This document shows, in pieces, positions 37,591 through 47,820 of a stretch of 64,000 bases of DNA. Numbering within the stretch: the first letter of the stretch is position 1; each line of letters begins with the position of its first letter. The position numbers and the translations under genes are program-made. This DNA is from Ectothiorhodospira magna. Lineage in GTDB: Bacteria; Pseudomonadota; Gammaproteobacteria; Ectothiorhodospirales; Ectothiorhodospiraceae. The notes under the pieces were generated by a model. The model searched no databases and had not been told where the DNA came from. It saw only the letters and a program-made list of their open reading frames with translations. The stretch lies in the NCBI RefSeq assembly GCF_900110965.1, contig NZ_FOFO01000017.1, forward strand, positions 1 to 64,000, in the 5' to 3' direction.

Positions 37591-38010
37591 ATGAGCAACA
37601 TGTTCAAGATTTTCGATGTTTCCGGGTCGGCACTCAGTGCCCAGTCGGTACGCCTGAACACCATCGCCAGCAACATGGCCAATGCCCAGGTGGCCAGCAC
37701 CACCCCGGAACAGGCCTATCGGTCCAAGCAGCCGGTCTTTCAGACCGTGATGGATCAGTTTGGCGGCAGCGCATCCACCTCGCCGGTGCGGGTGGCCGGC
37801 ATTGTGGAAAGTGCCGCCGAGCCAAAGGCCAGATACGAACCCCATCATCCGTTGGCCAACGAGGACGGCTATGTCTTCATGCCCAACGTCAATCTGGTGG
37901 ACGAGATGGCCAACATGATTTCCGCCTCTCGCAGTTATGAAAACAACGTGGAAGTGATGAATACCACCAAGCAACTGCTGCTGCGAACCCTGCAAATGGG
38001 CCAATCATAA
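37591..38010 (+). CDS. flgC: Flagellar basal-body rod protein FlgC
   Basis: Proximal rod subunit, 139 residues. Seen: N-terminal FDVSGSALSAQSVRLNTIASN with MANAQ, middle YRSKQPVFQTVM, and the conserved C-terminal VDEMANMISASRSYENNVEVM. It follows flgB after 17 bases with GGAGG ahead of the ATG. Confidence 0.95.
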   Translation: MSNMFKIFDVSGSALSAQSVRLNTIASNMANAQVASTTPEQAYRSKQPVFQTVMDQFGGSASTSPVRVAGIVESAAEPKARYEPHHPLANEDGYVFMPNVNLVDEMANMISASRSYENNVEVMNTTKQLLLRTLQMGQS

Positions 38011-38022
38011 GAGGGACAGACG

Positions 38023-38700
38023 ATGAGTGCGATTGATTTTAGTACGTTGCAGAGCCTGGGCCTGACTGGCGCCGAATCAGATAAGGACCGGAAACGGGAC
38101 GAGTTGGGGCAGGCGGAGTTTTTTGAACTCATGATTGCCCAGTTGAATAACCAGGATCCTTTTGAGCCGATGGAAAGCGGGGCATTCCTGGGGCAGATCG
38201 CCCAGTTCGGCACCGTCAACGGCATCAATGAACTGAAAAAATCCTTTGACGGTATTGCCAGTGCCATGCAATCCAGCCAGACCCTCCAGGCCGCCAGTCT
38301 GGTGGATCGGGAGGTGCTGGTGCCGGTGGACATGGCGGTACTGCAGGAGGAGAGCGAGATTCGCGGTGGTGTGGATTTGCCGAAATCCGTCAACAACTTG
38401 ACTGTTGGTGTTTACAACGAGGCCGGGCAACTGGTCAGGCAGATCAATATGGGCGCCCAGTCATCGGGACTGAAAACCTTCCATTGGGATGGCATCAAGG
38501 ACGATGGGGAACCGGCGGTGCCGGGGATTTACGAGTTCCGCGCCCAGGCCCAGTTGGATGGCGCCAGTGCGCCACCCCAAGTGTTGCTCAATGCCCGGGT
38601 GGACAGTGTCCGGCTGGGCCAGGGGCCCAACAGCCCCGTCATGTTGTCCATTGACGGTTTTGGAGAGATCGAGTTGGCCAAGGTCCGGCGCATCGGCTGA
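38023..38700 (+). CDS. flgD: Flagellar hook cap protein FlgD
   Basis: Scaffold for hook polymerisation, 225 residues. Seen: N-terminal EFFELMIAQLNNQDPFEPMES and FLGQIAQFGTVNGINEL, typical of FlgD, then an Ig/tudor-like part with FHWDGIKDDGEPAVPGIYEF. It starts 12 bases after flgC. Confidence 0.95.
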   Translation: MSAIDFSTLQSLGLTGAESDKDRKRDELGQAEFFELMIAQLNNQDPFEPMESGAFLGQIAQFGTVNGINELKKSFDGIASAMQSSQTLQAASLVDREVLVPVDMAVLQEESEIRGGVDLPKSVNNLTVGVYNEAGQLVRQINMGAQSSGLKTFHWDGIKDDGEPAVPGIYEFRAQAQLDGASAPPQVLLNARVDSVRLGQGPNSPVMLSIDGFGEIELAKVRRIG

Positions 38701-38752
38701 GGCCGCGGGCCCGAGCCTGGATTTTAAATATCAGACAGTTAAGGAGTTCACC

Positions 38753-40000
38753 ATGCCTTTCAATATCGGATTGACCGGTCTGAACGCGGCATCATCAGAC
38801 CTGAATGTGACCGGCAATAATATTGCCAATGCCTCCACCGCGGGTTTCAAGGGCTCGCGGGCCGAGTTTGCGGACATTTTCGCCACCTCCCGCTCAGGCG
38901 TCTCCAAGACTGCCATCGGCAACGGTGTAAAGCTGGCTGCCGTGTCCCAGAACTTTTCCCAGGGCAATCTGGAGTTCACCGGCAGAAGTCTGGACATGGC
39001 CATCAACGGGGATGGCTTTTTCGTGCTCAAGTCCGGCGATGGTATCCAGTACACCCGCGCCGGGCAATTCCAGGTGGACCGGGAGGGCTTTGTGGTGAAC
39101 TCCGCCGGCCAGCGTCTGCAGGGGTTTCCCAATCCCGGTCAGGTGGGCGCCATGCAGGATCTGCGTTTGACCACTGGTCTGGCGGCGCCCCAGCAGACCT
39201 CCGTCATCAATGCCCTGATGAATCTGCCCGCCAGTGCCGTGGAACCGGAAGCGGAGTTTGCATTTGATGAAGACACCGGGGTTGCCGATCCCGATGGCTA
39301 TAACCATTCCACGGCGGTGACTGTATATGACTCCCAGGGCCTGCCGCGGACCCTGACCCTGTATTTCAGGAAGGTGGGCGAGGAAGAGAGTAATGAATGG
39401 CAGGTCTTTGCTTCCTCCGATGGTCAGGAAATCGACCTGGACCCGGCCGGGTTCACCTTTGCCGAGGATGGCACCCTGCAGGGGGAGGACGGTGAGCCGT
39501 TTCCGCCCCTGAACCTGACCATTCCCACGGCCGGCGGCCCCAATGCCCCCGCCGACCCCATTGAAATCGAACTGAACCTGTCGGACACCACCCAGTACGG
39601 CGACAAATTCTCCGTGATCGCCCTGGAGCAGGATGGCTTTACTTCCGGCCAGTTGATCGGCGTGGACGTGGGAGATGACGGCGTGGTGTTTGCCCGCTTC
39701 ACCAGCGGTGCCACGGTGGCACTGGGTCAGGTGGCCCTGGCCAACTTCACCAATCCCCAGGGCCTCAAGAACGTGGGTGGCACCAATTGGGTGGAAACCT
39801 TCGAATCCGGCCAGCCCTTGATGGGCGCACCGGGTGATAACGGTTTCGGCCTGCTGCAGGCGGGCGCCTTTGAAGGCTCCAACGTGGACATTGCCGAACA
39901 GCTGGTCAAATTGATCAGTGCCCAGCGCAACTTCCAGGCCAACGCCCAGGTGATCAGCACCGCCGATACCCTCACGCAGACCATCATCAACATCCGCTAA
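38753..40000 (+). CDS. flgE: Flagellar hook protein FlgE
   Basis: Hook subunit, 415 residues. Seen: start MPFNIGLTGLNAASSDLNVT with NNIANASTAGFKGSRAEFAD, the domain junction GDGFFVL, and the C-terminal family stretch GSNVDIAEQLVKLISAQRNF. AAGGAG precedes the ATG at 38753; the longer open frame overlaps flgD and is not real. Confidence 0.95.
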   Translation: MPFNIGLTGLNAASSDLNVTGNNIANASTAGFKGSRAEFADIFATSRSGVSKTAIGNGVKLAAVSQNFSQGNLEFTGRSLDMAINGDGFFVLKSGDGIQYTRAGQFQVDREGFVVNSAGQRLQGFPNPGQVGAMQDLRLTTGLAAPQQTSVINALMNLPASAVEPEAEFAFDEDTGVADPDGYNHSTAVTVYDSQGLPRTLTLYFRKVGEEESNEWQVFASSDGQEIDLDPAGFTFAEDGTLQGEDGEPFPPLNLTIPTAGGPNAPADPIEIELNLSDTTQYGDKFSVIALEQDGFTSGQLIGVDVGDDGVVFARFTSGATVALGQVALANFTNPQGLKNVGGTNWVETFESGQPLMGAPGDNGFGLLQAGAFEGSNVDIAEQLVKLISAQRNFQANAQVISTADTLTQTIINIR

Positions 40001-40015
40001 CGGAGGTAACGACTG

Positions 40016-40756
40016 ATGGACCGCATGCTCTACATCGCCATGACCGGCGCTCGGGAGGCGGCACATTCCCAGCAGGTCAACACCCATAATCTGGCCAATG
40101 CCAATACCACTGGCTTTCGCAAGAGTCTGGAAACATTCATCAACCATCCTATGCGTGGGCCGGTGTTCGACAGCCGCGATTACGTGCAACTGGAGTCGGT
40201 CAAGGCGGATTTTACCCCCGGTCCCCATATCGCCACCGGTCGGGATCTGGATGTGGCGGTGCAGGGTGACGGCTGGATCGCGGTTCAGGCCATGGACGGC
40301 ACCGAGGCCTACACCCGGGCGGGCAATTTCAGGATCAATAACGTGGGCCTGCTCACCACTGGCAACGACCTGCCGGTTCTGGGGGAGGACGGCCCCATCG
40401 CCATCCCGCCCTTTGAGACCCTTCTCATCGGCGGCGACGGCACCATCAGCATCCGCCCCCTCGGCCAGGAAGCCAATGTGCTGGCCGAGGTGGGTCGGGT
40501 GAAGCTGGTCAATCCCCCCCTGGAAACCCTGGCCAGGGGCGAGGACGGACTGTTCCGCCGGGACGATGGTTTGGTGGAGCCCGCCGATGCGGCGGTCTCC
40601 CTGGTCTCCGGGTTTCTGGAGGGCAGCAACGTCAACACCGTGGAAGCGATGGTCAACATGATCGAGCTGGCGCGGAATTTCGAGACCCACATCAAGCTCA
40701 TGAAGACCGCCGAAGACCTGGACCGCAGCAGTGCGCAATTGTTGCGCATGTCCTGA
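40016..40756 (+). CDS. flgF: Flagellar basal-body rod protein FlgF
   Basis: Distal rod subunit, 246 residues. Seen: MDRMLYIAMTGAREAAHSQQ with HNLANANTTGFRKSLETF, then GDGWIAVQ and the C-terminal EGSNVNTVEAMVNMIELARNFE. It starts 15 bases after flgE and is shorter than FlgG and FlgE, as usual. Confidence 0.95.
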   Translation: MDRMLYIAMTGAREAAHSQQVNTHNLANANTTGFRKSLETFINHPMRGPVFDSRDYVQLESVKADFTPGPHIATGRDLDVAVQGDGWIAVQAMDGTEAYTRAGNFRINNVGLLTTGNDLPVLGEDGPIAIPPFETLLIGGDGTISIRPLGQEANVLAEVGRVKLVNPPLETLARGEDGLFRRDDGLVEPADAAVSLVSGFLEGSNVNTVEAMVNMIELARNFETHIKLMKTAEDLDRSSAQLLRMS

Positions 40757-40783
40757 TCGGCTGCCCAATAGGAGGACATACCC

Positions 40784-41572
40784 ATGAATCAAGCACTCTG
40801 GATCGCCAAGACCGGCCTGGACGCGCAGCAGACCCGCATGTCCGTGGTCTCCAATAACCTGGCCAACGTCAACACCACCGGCTTCAAGAAGGGGCGTGCC
40901 TCCTTCGAGGATCTGATTTACCAGACCATTCGCCAACCGGGCGCCCAGGCCGCGCAGAATAACCAGCTGCCCACCGGCCTGATGACCGGGGTGGGGGTAC
41001 GCACCGTGGCCACCGACAAAACCTTCACCCAGGGCAATCACATCCAGACCGACAACGCCCTGGACATTTCCATTCAGGGGCGGGGGTTCTTCGAGATCAT
41101 GACCCCCGAAGGCAACATGGCCTACACCCGGGACGGCAGTTTCCAGCTCAACGCCGATGGCCAGATGGTCATGTCCAACGGCTTTGAACTGCAGCCGGGG
41201 ATTTTCATACCCGAAGGGGCCACCAGCATCAGTATCAGCCAGGACGGCATTGTCAGCGTCACCCTGGCCGGCCAGGAAAATGCCCCTGTGGAAGTGGGCA
41301 ACATCCAGTTGGCCGACTTCGTCAATCCCGCCGGCCTGCAGCCCATTGGCCAGAACCTGTTCATCGAAACCGCCGCCAGCGGTGCTCCCCAGCAGGGTGA
41401 TCCCGGTCAGGATGGCCTGGGCCGGCTGATGCAGGGGTCTTTGGAAAGCTCCAACGTGAACATCGCCGAGGAACTGGTGAACATGATCGAAACCCAGCGG
41501 GCCTACGAGATCAATTCCAAGGCCATTTCCACCGCCGACCAGATGATGCAGTACGTCAACAACAATTTGTAA
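40784..41572 (+). CDS. flgG: Flagellar basal-body rod protein FlgG
   Basis: Main distal rod subunit, 262 residues. Seen: [40 protein letters not shown], the FlgG-typical [16 protein letters not shown], and the C-terminal [26 protein letters not shown] precedes the ATG. Confidence 0.96.
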   Translation: MNQALWIAKTGLDAQQTRMSVVSNNLANVNTTGFKKGRASFEDLIYQTIRQPGAQAAQNNQLPTGLMTGVGVRTVATDKTFTQGNHIQTDNALDISIQGRGFFEIMTPEGNMAYTRDGSFQLNADGQMVMSNGFELQPGIFIPEGATSISISQDGIVSVTLAGQENAPVEVGNIQLADFVNPAGLQPIGQNLFIETAASGAPQQGDPGQDGLGRLMQGSLESSNVNIAEELVNMIETQRAYEINSKAISTADQMMQYVNNNL

Positions 41573-41606
41573 TGGCCGTCTGATTCATGACCCAAGGTAG
41601 CCCATC

Positions 41607-42329
41607 ATGAACACCTCACATCCGAACACAGCAATACGACCGCCGCTCGCCCTCGCGGGCCTGCCCTTGGTATGCCTGCTGGTGATCATGAGCGGGTGCG
41701 CCACGGTGAAGCCGGTGGAGCGGGGTGACAACCCAAACTTTGCCACCGTCATGCCGCCCATGCCCGTACCTCCGGAACACAATAATGGCGCCATTTTTCA
41801 GCCCACCGGGGTGCAGGGACTCTTTGCCGATTACAAGGCTCGCCAGGTGGGCGACGTGCTGACGGTGCTGCTGGCGGAACGCACCCAGGCCCGCAAGTCC
41901 GCCAGCACTTCCACCAGCAAGGAAGCCAGCGTGGGCATGGCCAACCCCACCATCCTGGGGCGACCGGTCACCCATAATGGCCGGCCCCTGTTGGGCACCG
42001 ACATCAGCGGCAACCGCGCCTTCGATGGCCAGGGGGATTCTTCCCAGAGTAACCAGCTTGACGGCTCCATCACGGTGATGGTGTCGGAGGTACTGCCTAA
42101 CGGCAATCTGGTGGTACAGGGAGAAAAGTGGCTCAAGATCAATCAGGGCGAGGAATACATCCGGCTGCGGGGCATTGTCCGCCCGGTGGATATCCGCGCC
42201 GACAACACCATCCTGTCCACTCAGGTGGCCGCCGCCCAGGTGGCCTATGGCGGACGGGGGGCGTTGGCCGACAGTAACCGTCAGGGCTGGCTGAGCCGAT
42301 TCTTCAACAGCCCGGTCTGGCCTTTCTAG
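41607..42329 (+). CDS. flgH: Flagellar L-ring lipoprotein FlgH
   Basis: Outer-membrane ring subunit, 240 residues. Seen: a type II signal peptide with lipobox ending IMSGC near residue 32, then [25 protein letters not shown] typical of Flg[14 protein letters not shown], and a C-terminal [14 protein letters not shown]. Thirty-four bases after flgG. Confidence 0.94.
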   Translation: MNTSHPNTAIRPPLALAGLPLVCLLVIMSGCATVKPVERGDNPNFATVMPPMPVPPEHNNGAIFQPTGVQGLFADYKARQVGDVLTVLLAERTQARKSASTSTSKEASVGMANPTILGRPVTHNGRPLLGTDISGNRAFDGQGDSSQSNQLDGSITVMVSEVLPNGNLVVQGEKWLKINQGEEYIRLRGIVRPVDIRADNTILSTQVAAAQVAYGGRGALADSNRQGWLSRFFNSPVWPF

Positions 42330-42340
42330 GAGTCGCCATC

Positions 42341-43465
42341 ATGCAACAGCCCATACGCACCCTTTCCCTGGTTCTGATCCTGCTGCTGCCGGTGCTGATC
42401 CTGCCCCTGGGGGCAGTGGCCGGCGAGCGGGTCAAGGACATGGCCTCGGTGGCCGGGGTCCGCAGCAACCAACTGGTGGGCTACGGCCTGGTGGTGGGCC
42501 TTGACGGCACCGGCGACCAGACCACCCAGGCCCCGTTTACGGTACAGAGCCTCAAGAACATGCTGGGTCAGTTGGGGGTCACCATTCCCCCCAACGTCAA
42601 TCCCCAGTTGCGCAATGTGGCGGCGGTGATGATCCATGCCGACCTGCCGCCCTTTGCCAAGCAGGGGCAGACCATCGACGTCACCGTGTCTTCCATCGGC
42701 AATGCGGGCAGTCTGCGGGGAGGTACCCTGCTCATGAGCCCGCTCAAGGGGGCCGACGGCCAGATCTATGCCGTGGCCCAGGGTAGTCTGGTGGTGGGTG
42801 GACTGGGCGTGGCCGGCGCCGATGGCTCCCGGGTCAGCGTCAATGTACCCAGCGTGGGACGAATTCCCAACGGCGCCACGGTGGAGCGGGAAGTGCCGTC
42901 ATCCTTCGCCCAAGGGGATTACGTCACCTTGAACCTGCATCGCCATGATTTCACCACCGCCAATCGCCTGAGTGATGCCATCAACGATGTCATGGGTCCG
43001 GGCACCGCCCGTCCCCTGGATGGTTCCTCGGTACGGGTGAGTGCACCCCGTGATCCGGGCCAGCGGGTGTCCTTCATTTCCATGCTGGAGAACCTGCGGG
43101 TCCAGCCCGGCGAGCCGCCGGCCAAGGTGATCGTCAATTCCCGCACCGGCACCGTGGTGATCGGCAGCAATGTGCGGGTGATGCCGGCGGCGGTATCCCA
43201 CGGCAGCATGACGGTCACCATCACCGAGCGTGCCCAGGTCTCCCAGCCCGCTCCCTTTGGTCAGGGGGAGACGGTGGTGACGCCGCAGACGGACATCGAA
43301 GTGACGGAAGAGGGCAGCCGCATGTTCTTGTTCAATCCCGGCGTGACCCTGGACGAAATTGTTCGTGCCGTGAATCAGGTGGGGGCCGCGCCGGGTGATC
43401 TGGTGTCGATTCTCGAAGCTCTGCGAGAGGCCGGCGCCCTGCGGGCCGAGCTGATCGTGATCTGA
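42341..43465 (+). CDS. flgI: Flagellar P-ring protein FlgI
   Basis: Periplasmic ring subunit, 374 residues. Seen: a hydrophobic signal peptide ([19 protein letters not shown]), [20 protein letters not shown], the conserved [20 protein letters not shown] and [13 protein letters not shown]. Assembly needs FlgA, encoded upstream on the other strand. Eleven bases after flgH. Confidence 0.95.
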   Translation: MQQPIRTLSLVLILLLPVLILPLGAVAGERVKDMASVAGVRSNQLVGYGLVVGLDGTGDQTTQAPFTVQSLKNMLGQLGVTIPPNVNPQLRNVAAVMIHADLPPFAKQGQTIDVTVSSIGNAGSLRGGTLLMSPLKGADGQIYAVAQGSLVVGGLGVAGADGSRVSVNVPSVGRIPNGATVEREVPSSFAQGDYVTLNLHRHDFTTANRLSDAINDVMGPGTARPLDGSSVRVSAPRDPGQRVSFISMLENLRVQPGEPPAKVIVNSRTGTVVIGSNVRVMPAAVSHGSMTVTITERAQVSQPAPFGQGETVVTPQTDIEVTEEGSRMFLFNPGVTLDEIVRAVNQVGAAPGDLVSILEALREAGALRAELIVI

Positions 43466-43479
43466 GGGAGGATGGGGAG

Positions 43480-44463
43480 ATGACCAGCCATATCGCCAGC
43501 AGTTACCACTACACCGACATGCACGGCCTGGCGGAACTGCGCGCCCGGACCCAGTCCGGTTCCGTGGAAGCGGCGGACGAGGTGGCGCGTCAGTTCGAGG
43601 CCCTGTTCATCCAGCAGATGCTCAAGAGCATGCGGGCCGCGATGCCCACCGATGGAGGACTTACCGGCGAACATACCCGTTTCTTTGAAGGCATGTTTGA
43701 CCAGCAAATTGCCCTGGATATGGCCCAGGGTCAGGGCATTGGCCTGCGGGAGCAGGTGATGCGGGAGTTGACGGGCATCGGTGCCGGAGAAGGCACCCAA
43801 ACCGGTGGGGCGTTGAACCTGCCTACCCATCGGGTGCCGGTGATGCGGGCGGCGCTGGAGGCTGCCCAGGCCGCCTCTGCCCGGTCTGGAGCCACGGCCC
43901 CCCACCGGGCTGAAAGTCGGGGGGCGCCGTTTGAGGATTGGGCACCCGATTCGCCCCAGGCCTTCATTCAGACCCTGTGGCCCCATGCCCAGCGGGCAGG
44001 GCAAGCCTTGGGGGTGGCCCCTGAAGTGCTCATTGCCCAGTCTGCCCTGGAGACCGGCTGGGGTCGGCATGTGATCAACCACGGTGATGGCCGCAGCAGT
44101 TACAACCTGTTCAACATCAAGGCCGACCGGCGCTGGGAAGGGGAACGGGTACATGTCCGGACCCTGGAATATGTGGGGGGCGTGCCGGAAATGCAACGGG
44201 CCGCGTTCCGGGCCTATGACAGTCCGGCCCAGAGCTTTGACGACTATGTGAATTTTCTCCAGACCAACCCCCGTTACCGGCAAGCCCTGAGCGTGGCGGA
44301 GGACAGCGAAGCCTACCTGAGGGAACTGCAGGCGGCTGGTTATGCCACCGACCCGGAGTATGCCAACAAGATACTCAGCATTCTGCAGCGAGGCGCCTTG
44401 GGCAATCACCTGGCCACCCTCGACGGGCAGAGGGCATCCCCCACTTCCCGCAGGGGCGGATAA
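43480..44463 (+). CDS. flgJ: Bifunctional rod-assembly protein and peptidoglycan hydrolase FlgJ
   Basis: 327 residues. Residues about 20-100 are the rod-binding part (QFEALFIQQMLKSMRAAMP, FEGMFDQQIALDMAQGQG). Residues about 160-310 are a glucosaminidase domain with EVLIAQSALETGWGRH and SYNLFNIKADRRWEG that opens the cell wall for the rod. The two-domain form is the usual one in gammaproteobacteria. Confidence 0.94.
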   Translation: MTSHIASSYHYTDMHGLAELRARTQSGSVEAADEVARQFEALFIQQMLKSMRAAMPTDGGLTGEHTRFFEGMFDQQIALDMAQGQGIGLREQVMRELTGIGAGEGTQTGGALNLPTHRVPVMRAALEAAQAASARSGATAPHRAESRGAPFEDWAPDSPQAFIQTLWPHAQRAGQALGVAPEVLIAQSALETGWGRHVINHGDGRSSYNLFNIKADRRWEGERVHVRTLEYVGGVPEMQRAAFRAYDSPAQSFDDYVNFLQTNPRYRQALSVAEDSEAYLRELQAAGYATDPEYANKILSILQRGALGNHLATLDGQRASPTSRRGG

Positions 44464-44516
44464 GCCATGGACACACCCTTCATTCCTGAATTACGGCATT
44501 TTGCCTGGGAGGCATC

Positions 44517-46394
44517 ATGAGTTTCGGATTACTTGGTATCGGTACCTCTGGTCTGAGCACTGCACAGCGTGCCCTGGACACCACCGGTCATAACATCGCC
44601 AACGTCAACACCAAAGGCTATAGCCGCCAGACGGTGGAACAGGAGACCCGAAATCCCCTGCGCTCCCCCGTGGGTTATGTGGGCCAGGGCGTCAACATCA
44701 GCGCCATCAAGCGCATGTACGACGACTTTGTTCAGACCCAGTTGCGGGCCACCACCACCACCAGTGAATACTTTGGCACCCAATACGGTTTTACCAAGCG
44801 CATCGACAACCTGTTGGCGGACGCCGCCGCCGGGCTGTCGCCGGGCTTGCAGAAGTTCTTTTCTTCGTTTCAGGAACTGGCCAATGATCCCACTTCCACG
44901 GCGCAACGTACCGTGGTGTTGGCCGAATCCGAATCCCTGGTGGACCGGTTTCATTTTCTGGATCAGCGGCTCAAGGATCAGCAGACCATCGTCAATGGCC
45001 AGATTGAAACCGCTGTTGACGAGATCAATGGCATTGCCCAGTCCATTGCCCAGTTAAATCAGCAGATCAGCAGTGCCTGGAGCCGGGGGATGCCCCCCAA
45101 TGATCTGCTGGACAAGCGGGAGCAGTTGCTGCTGGACCTGTCCAAATTCGTGGATGTGAGCACGGTGGAGGCGGGGCAGGGGGGACTGAATGTCTTTATT
45201 GGTTCGGGTCAGACCCTGGTGATGGGGCATGAATCCCACACCCTGCAGGCCCGTGCCCCCAGTCCCGGTATGCCCCTGGAAATCGGTTTTGCCGGCACCG
45301 GGGACATCAGCCGTAAATTGTCCAATACCGGCCATCTGGGGGGGTTGCTGACGGTGCGCTCCACCCTGGAACAGACCCAGAACGATCTGGGCAGAACAGC
45401 GGTGAGCATTGCCCTGGCCTTCAACAACCAGCATCGGGCCGGGGTGGACCTGAATGGTGATCCCGGTGGAGATCTATTTCAGGTGCCCAGGCCGGGGGTG
45501 ATTCCCAGTCGGCCCGGCAGTGAGTTGCCCGAAGTCCGGTTTGATCCGGCGGAACTGTCCAAACTCAAAACCAGCGATTACCGGCTGAGCTATGACGGGA
45601 CCGACTGGACCTTGCGCACCCACCCTCAGGGCACAGCAGTCCCACTACCGGACGCCGATGCCAACGGTGATATCCGGGTCAACGGGCTGATCATCAATCT
45701 GCCTGCGGGTGCCGAAGCCGGGGATCGCTTCATGCTGCAGCCCACCCGCAATGCAGCCCGGGACATTCGGTTTTTGATGGATGACCCCAACACCCTGGCC
45801 GCCGCACCGGCAGTGATCGCCAACCCCGCTGCCACCAATACCGGCCACGCTCAGGTGCAGTCGGTGAGCGTGGTGGACCCGACAGCGTTCGGTAACTGGG
45901 ACGGTAGCGAGATCACGGTGACTTTTGATTCCGCCGATCCTGCTGCCGCCGGTTTTGAAAAGCTTGCCGATGATGTCTGGCGGGTGCTTCAGGACGGCAT
46001 GCAGATCACCATCCACGGCACCCCCCAGGAAGGTGACAGCTTTGTACTCAACCCCAATGCCAATCCCACTATCGGTGATAACCGCAATGCGCTGGCCATG
46101 ACCGGCATCCAGGGTGCCCGCATTCTGGACAACGGCATGACCGACATTGAGGGGTCGTACAACATGCTGATCGCTGATATCGGCACCCAGACACGCAAGC
46201 TGGAAGTGGCTTCCGAGGCCCAGCAACGGTTGCTGGCGGATGCCATCAATCAACGGGAAACCATATCGGGGGTCAATCTGGACGAGGAAGCCGCCAACCT
46301 GATCCGTTATCAGCAGGCCTATCAGGCATCGGCCCAGGTCATCTCGGCTTCCAACGCCCTGTTTGACACCCTGATCGGTATTGTGAGGCGCTAG
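44517..46394 (+). CDS. flgK: Flagellar hook-associated protein 1, FlgK
   Basis: First hook-filament junction protein, 625 residues. Seen: GLSTAQRALDTTGHNIANVNT with GYSRQTVEQE at the N terminus, PGLQKFFSSFQELANDPTS, and the C-terminal family stretch SGVNLDEEAANLIRYQQAYQ. The central region is variable. GGAGG precedes the ATG. Likely client of FlgN. Confidence 0.95.
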   Translation: MSFGLLGIGTSGLSTAQRALDTTGHNIANVNTKGYSRQTVEQETRNPLRSPVGYVGQGVNISAIKRMYDDFVQTQLRATTTTSEYFGTQYGFTKRIDNLLADAAAGLSPGLQKFFSSFQELANDPTSTAQRTVVLAESESLVDRFHFLDQRLKDQQTIVNGQIETAVDEINGIAQSIAQLNQQISSAWSRGMPPNDLLDKREQLLLDLSKFVDVSTVEAGQGGLNVFIGSGQTLVMGHESHTLQARAPSPGMPLEIGFAGTGDISRKLSNTGHLGGLLTVRSTLEQTQNDLGRTAVSIALAFNNQHRAGVDLNGDPGGDLFQVPRPGVIPSRPGSELPEVRFDPAELSKLKTSDYRLSYDGTDWTLRTHPQGTAVPLPDADANGDIRVNGLIINLPAGAEAGDRFMLQPTRNAARDIRFLMDDPNTLAAAPAVIANPAATNTGHAQVQSVSVVDPTAFGNWDGSEITVTFDSADPAAAGFEKLADDVWRVLQDGMQITIHGTPQEGDSFVLNPNANPTIGDNRNALAMTGIQGARILDNGMTDIEGSYNMLIADIGTQTRKLEVASEAQQRLLADAINQRETISGVNLDEEAANLIRYQQAYQASAQVISASNALFDTLIGIVRR

Positions 46395-46396
46395 TC

Positions 46397-47665
46397 ATGC
46401 GAATTTCCACCACCCAGATGTTTCAAAACGGCATCGAGACCATGCAGCGCAAGCAGGCTGAGATGTCTCGAACCCAGAACCAGTTGAGCACGGGCCGCCG
46501 CATCCTGTCACCTTCCGATGATCCCAGCGGCAGTGTCCAGACCCTGCAGTTTGAAAGCCGTATCCAGCAGACCAAGCAGTTCCAGCGCAACGGCGCTCTA
46601 GCCGAGCAGCGTCTGCGACTGGCGGAGGTGACCATTGCCGCCATCGGTGATGGCATGCAGCGGGTGCGCACCCTGACGGTACAGGCCAACAACGCCACCC
46701 AGACCGATGAAACCCGAGGCTATATCGCCCTGGAAATCCGCCAGATCATTCAGGAAATGATGGAATTAGGTAACACCAAGGATGCCAACGGCGAGTATAT
46801 CTTTGCCGGCAATCAGTCCCACATCCAGCCCTTTACTGTGGGCAGCGATGGCAAGGTGATCTACCAGGGGGACGGGGAGCAGCGAGAGGTGAGCATCAGC
46901 CCGGTGCGCAAGGTGCGTCTGGGGGATGCGGGCAGTACGGTTTTTGGTGACTCAGGCAGTCAGGCCCTGCTCAATGGTAATGGGGTGTTCACCGTGTCGC
47001 CGGATGGGGACAATACCGGTTCCGGTATCATCAGTAGCGGGACTGTCACCGATATAGCCGCATGGGAGGCCAATACCGCCAATGCCCCCTATCGGCTGGC
47101 CTTCAGCGAGGACGTCGATGGCAATCTGCAATATCAGGTACTGGATGATGCCGATAATCCAGTGGATGTCATCGGTGCCGACGGCAATCCAACCCCTGGC
47201 CCGGTACCCTATGTGGACGGCACTGCCATTTCATTCCACGGCATCCAGGTCCAGGTGACCGGTACTCCGGCAGATGAAGATGAGTTTCTGATCGAACCGG
47301 CCCAGCCCCATTCCGTCTTTGATGGCCTGTACAAGCTGGTGGACGCCCTTGAAGGTGGGACCAGCGGTGGCGGCACGACACCGGTCAATAACGCCATCAA
47401 TCAGGCCCTGACGGAAATGGACAACATGATGGAGCACCTGCTCAGTGTCCGGGCCACTGTCGGCACCCGGCTCAACGCGGTGGAGTCTCAAAATAGCCTG
47501 CATGCAGAACAAACCCTGCAACTGGAATCCACCCTCTCGGAAATCCGCGACCTGGACTATGCCGATGCCATCAGCCGTTTCAGTCTCCAGCAGGTGGGCC
47601 TGCAGGCGGCCCAGCAGACCTATGTGCAGGTCCAGCGTCTGTCCCTGTTCGACTACCTGCGTTAA
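46397..47665 (+). CDS. flgL: Flagellar hook-associated protein 3, FlgL
   Basis: Second junction protein, flagellin-like, 422 residues. Seen: MRISTTQMFQNGIETMQRKQ, QLSTGRRILSPSDDPSGS, then the C-terminal EIRDLDYADAISRFSLQQVGLQAAQ shared with flagellins. It starts 2 bases after flgK and ends the flg operon; a GC palindrome follows at 47695. Confidence 0.95.
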   Translation: MRISTTQMFQNGIETMQRKQAEMSRTQNQLSTGRRILSPSDDPSGSVQTLQFESRIQQTKQFQRNGALAEQRLRLAEVTIAAIGDGMQRVRTLTVQANNATQTDETRGYIALEIRQIIQEMMELGNTKDANGEYIFAGNQSHIQPFTVGSDGKVIYQGDGEQREVSISPVRKVRLGDAGSTVFGDSGSQALLNGNGVFTVSPDGDNTGSGIISSGTVTDIAAWEANTANAPYRLAFSEDVDGNLQYQVLDDADNPVDVIGADGNPTPGPVPYVDGTAISFHGIQVQVTGTPADEDEFLIEPAQPHSVFDGLYKLVDALEGGTSGGGTTPVNNAINQALTEMDNMMEHLLSVRATVGTRLNAVESQNSLHAEQTLQLESTLSEIRDLDYADAISRFSLQQVGLQAAQQTYVQVQRLSLFDYLR

Positions 47666-47694
47666 TGCCCAAGATGATGAAAGAGACGTCAAAA

Positions 47695-47717
47695 TCCCCT
47701 CTCCCCAAGGGAGAGGG
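47695..47717. repeat. CCCTCTCCC-type palindromic repeat, copy 1
   Basis: A 10-bp perfect stem CCCCTCTCCC/GGGAGAGGGG with 3-base loop after flgL, followed by a GAGGGGCGGGG tract. The same core recurs at 50548. Such GGGAGAGGG palindromes are widespread intergenic repeats in gammaproteobacteria; here it may end flgL transcription. Confidence 0.7.
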
Positions 47718-47820
47718 GTGAGGGGCGGGGATGAGGGCGACTGCATCTCCACCCGTTCCCAGCAGCTCTGCTACAATACCCGGCTTTTCCCCATTGACAT
47801 CCCCGTTGAAAGGCCAAGCG

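Noticed and set aside
38894-41041. 715-codon minus-strand frame over flgE-flgF-flgG
   Set aside because: His/Gly-rich shadow translation; three well-conserved flagellar genes lie on the other strand.
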